Shown: in pieces, positions 6,602 to 7,849 of the stretch | Numbering within the stretch: position 1 is the stretch's first letter | Layout of the letters: the number at the start of each line of letters is the position of its first letter | Source: Clostridia bacterium DTU080 | GTDB taxonomy: Bacteria > Bacillota > Limnochordia > DTU080 | Direction: 5' to 3' | NCBI GenBank assembly: GCA_001513395.1 | Contig: LFTP01000360.1 | Coordinates: forward strand, 1-7,849 | Length of the DNA: 7,849 nt | The notes under the pieces: generated by a model | The model's input: only the letters and a program-made list of their open reading frames with translations | What the model was told of the DNA's origin: nothing | Database searches by the model: none | Made by a program: the position numbers and the translations under genes

Positions 6602-7196
6602 ACTGGCCCGCATACAGCGGGGATATCCCACCGGATGTGGTCCGTCCGGTGATTGAGAAGGGGAATACCGAGGCGTGTATGTGGGTCGTGCAGCGTCTCG
6701 CGAACGCGACGACTTCTGATGTGGCAACGGCATCGGGAAATAAGATCACGACATAGTGGAAGAGACTACGCTTACGGCTGTCGCCGCACAACGTCAAGTG
6801 TTTGACGACTTCCTGCCGATCATACGACGCAACAGCGCCATACGCTACGGCGGTTCAGCAAGACCCTACCGTCCATGGTACTCAAGGAAGGATTTCTCCG
6901 CCAATTGCAGAAAGCCCATGATGCCACCCAAATATCCTGATAAGCGTGCCGGACAATGAACGGGATCGATCTTGTCAGACCTCAAGAGTCTTCGAGAGTC
7001 GACGAAGCGCGGCGATCAACGTCGCCAGCTGCCGTTCTTCGGGATCAACGCCAAGACTGAGTGGACGAGCACTCTGGATCTGTATGGAAGTAACAGGCGT
7101 TGTCGCTCACACAGGGCCTTCCGAATAAGCATAGCTTGCCCAGGGGACAGTTACCGTCGTAAGAAGTGCAGGACCCCAAAAAGGTGCACAGGCGCT
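6602..7196. other. About 600 bases with no supported gene; possibly decayed coding DNA
   Basis: Only short open stretches occur, none with a clear ribosome binding site or known domain. One frame open from 6565 to a stop at 6754-6756 includes DWPAYSGDIPPDVV and has coding-like base bias, but lacks a good start. Its TAG overlaps a GTG (TAGTG) that opens a 67-codon frame to 6959. A third frame around 6850-6935 reads LPSMVLKEGFLRQLQKAHD before two stops. The frame leading into the next gene (6972-7196) has more GC at codon position 2 than position 1, unlike coding DNA. A 7-bp hairpin CACCGGA/TCCGGTG (6629-6651) follows mgsA by 27 nt without a T run. Broken gene remains are possible, but I cannot name a parent. 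Confidence 0.45.
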
Positions 7197-7715
7197 ATGC
7201 AGGAGAGTGCCGGACAGCCCTGTCATCTTGCCAAACGGCGTCAGGTCTACTGCGCCTTGCACGCGCAACGCATGTGCCTGTCACGCTCTCAAGAAAAGAA
7301 GGGGCGACTGCTTGTGAGATGCGGAGACTGCGGCCGAGAGATTGCATTGGCTAAGGTGTGCCCGTACTGCGGTCACCGAAACAAGCCCGACTCTATTAAC
7401 ACCGAAGACACGGCAAAAAGACAGCCGCCCCGCGCCCGGGGTGTGTTCAGGGGAGCGGTTTCGTCGCACAGGAAGCAGATGCATAGGAGCCTGTTTGGCA
7501 TCTTGCCAGCTATCATCCGTTATTTCACTGATCCGGATGTTCCTCACTGGCGCAAGCTAGCCATACTCCTTGGAGTGCTGTACGTGATCAGTCCGATTGA
7601 TCTGATGCCTGGGGCTGCCTTCCCGTTGGTAGGATGGATTGATGACGCGTTTGTGGCTGCCTTCACTTGGAGACTGCTGCAAAACGAATTGGCCCGTAAT
7701 GACAACGATCCATGA
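7197..7715 (+). CDS. Zinc-ribbon and YkvA-type (DUF1232) membrane protein
   Basis: From this ATG the protein is 172 aa. Residues 42-58 form a zinc ribbon (CGDC ... CPYC; C42, C45, C55, C58). A basic linker follows, then a DUF1232/YkvA domain (about 104-165) with its hallmark ISPIDLMPG at 131-139, a hydrophobic helix (about 121-139) and GWIDD at 146-150. The biochemical role of DUF1232 proteins is not established; membrane association is likely. The frame is open back to a TTG at 6972, but base bias there is not coding-like. ATG 7197 (AAGGTG 10 nt upstream) is used because codons 1-39 look coding and include C9, C19, H22 and C27. The main alternative is GTG 7314, 9 nt after AGAAGGGG, which would begin directly at the zinc ribbon (134 aa). 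The domain call is firm; the start is not. Confidence 0.8.
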   Translation: MQESAGQPCHLAKRRQVYCALHAQRMCLSRSQEKKGRLLVRCGDCGREIALAKVCPYCGHRNKPDSINTEDTAKRQPPRARGVFRGAVSSHRKQMHRSLFGILPAIIRYFTDPDVPHWRKLAILLGVLYVISPIDLMPGAAFPLVGWIDDAFVAAFTWRLLQNELARNDNDP

Positions 7716-7767
7716 GCAAGAAGGCAGTAGACACCCGTTGGTCATACTTTTAAGGGAGGCTGGACCA
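7716..7767 (+). promoter_or_regulatory. Short spacer with a strong ribosome binding site
   Basis: AAGGGAGG (7752-7759) lies 8 nt before the TTG at 7768 and is the best Shine-Dalgarno match in the window. No terminator or clear promoter is seen between the two genes, so they may be cotranscribed. Confidence 0.65.
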
Positions 7768-7849
7768 TTGAGATTTGGTTGTTGCATCAATCTGGGGTCG
7801 TTTGTGCCCCAGGTAGCCGGTGAAGCTAAAGCTCAGACAACGGCGGATG
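7768..7849 (+). CDS. Partial: possible sugar phosphate isomerase/epimerase family protein (5' end only)
   Basis: Twenty-seven codons run off the right edge from a TTG start set by the ribosome binding site at 7752-7759. The visible N-terminus begins MRFGCCINLGSF (TTG read as Met) and continues with QVAGEAKAQTTAD. A first beta strand of the form M-[KR]-[FL]-G followed by a loop resembles sugar phosphate isomerase/epimerase (AP endonuclease 2-type TIM barrel) proteins. That assignment rests on about 20 residues and is tentative. That a gene begins here is much better supported than what it encodes. Confidence 0.5.
   Translation, partial: MRFGCCINLGSFVPQVAGEAKAQTTAD

Noticed and set aside
6698..6709. 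TCGCG/CGCGA palindrome
   Set aside because: It is a 5-bp arm with a 2-base centre in GC-rich DNA, which is expected by chance, and has no partner site.
6552..6797. Minus-strand frame of 81 codons opposite the end of mgsA
   Set aside because: It overlaps mgsA antisense, has no ribosome binding site seen and resembles nothing known.
6946..7128. Plus-strand frame of 60 codons (starts MPDNERDRSC)
   Set aside because: It is Ser/Arg rich, has no supporting ribosome binding site and shows no domain.
6972..7196. Extending the YkvA-type protein to the TTG at 6972
   Set aside because: The added residues are Arg/Ser/Lys rich, GC is higher at codon position 2 than position 1, and no good ribosome binding site precedes the TTG.

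Overview
The window reads as a stretch of chromosome from a Gram-positive-type bacterium, most likely Bacillota. The support is an S-layer-homology (SLH) surface protein, the polA-mutM-coaE gene order known from Bacillota, strong purine-rich ribosome binding sites, and probable GTG and TTG starts. Base composition looks moderately GC-rich (a little over 50 percent by eye). No insertion sequence, phage gene, CRISPR array or rRNA is visible, and genus cannot be assigned from what is here.

Layout. Positions 1-265 hold no convincing gene, but they contain three hairpins, the first of which (132-164) looks like the intrinsic terminator of a minus-strand tRNA-Leu(CAA) at 266-351. The tRNA has an encoded CCA end and a near-consensus promoter (366-394). 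Positions 395-660 are non-coding and hairpin-rich, with one possible small-RNA-like structure. A minus-strand gene (661-1860) encodes a secreted three-SLH-domain protein whose C-terminus carries three copies of an ALxxxDW...Q repeat. A 240-bp divergent control region (1861-2103) holds overlapping -10 boxes for both directions, a perfect 10-bp hairpin and a 9-bp inverted repeat that reaches the polA ribosome binding site.

The core is a tightly packed plus-strand operon: polA (DNA polymerase I with a decayed proofreading domain), mutM (8-oxoguanine glycosylase, 8-nt overlap), coaE (dephospho-CoA kinase, 1-nt overlap) and mgsA (methylglyoxal synthase, probable TTG start 13 nt downstream). The first two act together in base excision repair: MutM removes oxidised purines and Pol I fills the gap. 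coaE makes the last step of CoA synthesis. mgsA diverts dihydroxyacetone phosphate to methylglyoxal, a reactive compound that damages DNA, so its place beside repair genes is suggestive but unproven.

Positions 6602-7196 look non-coding or decayed. A zinc-ribbon plus YkvA/DUF1232 membrane protein follows (7197-7715). The window ends in the first 27 codons of what looks like a sugar phosphate isomerase/epimerase-type TIM-barrel protein starting at a TTG (7768). No clearly novel multi-gene system is present. The most unusual items are the DW repeat in the SLH protein, the structured polA leader, and the extra Cys/His cluster in the YkvA-type protein.
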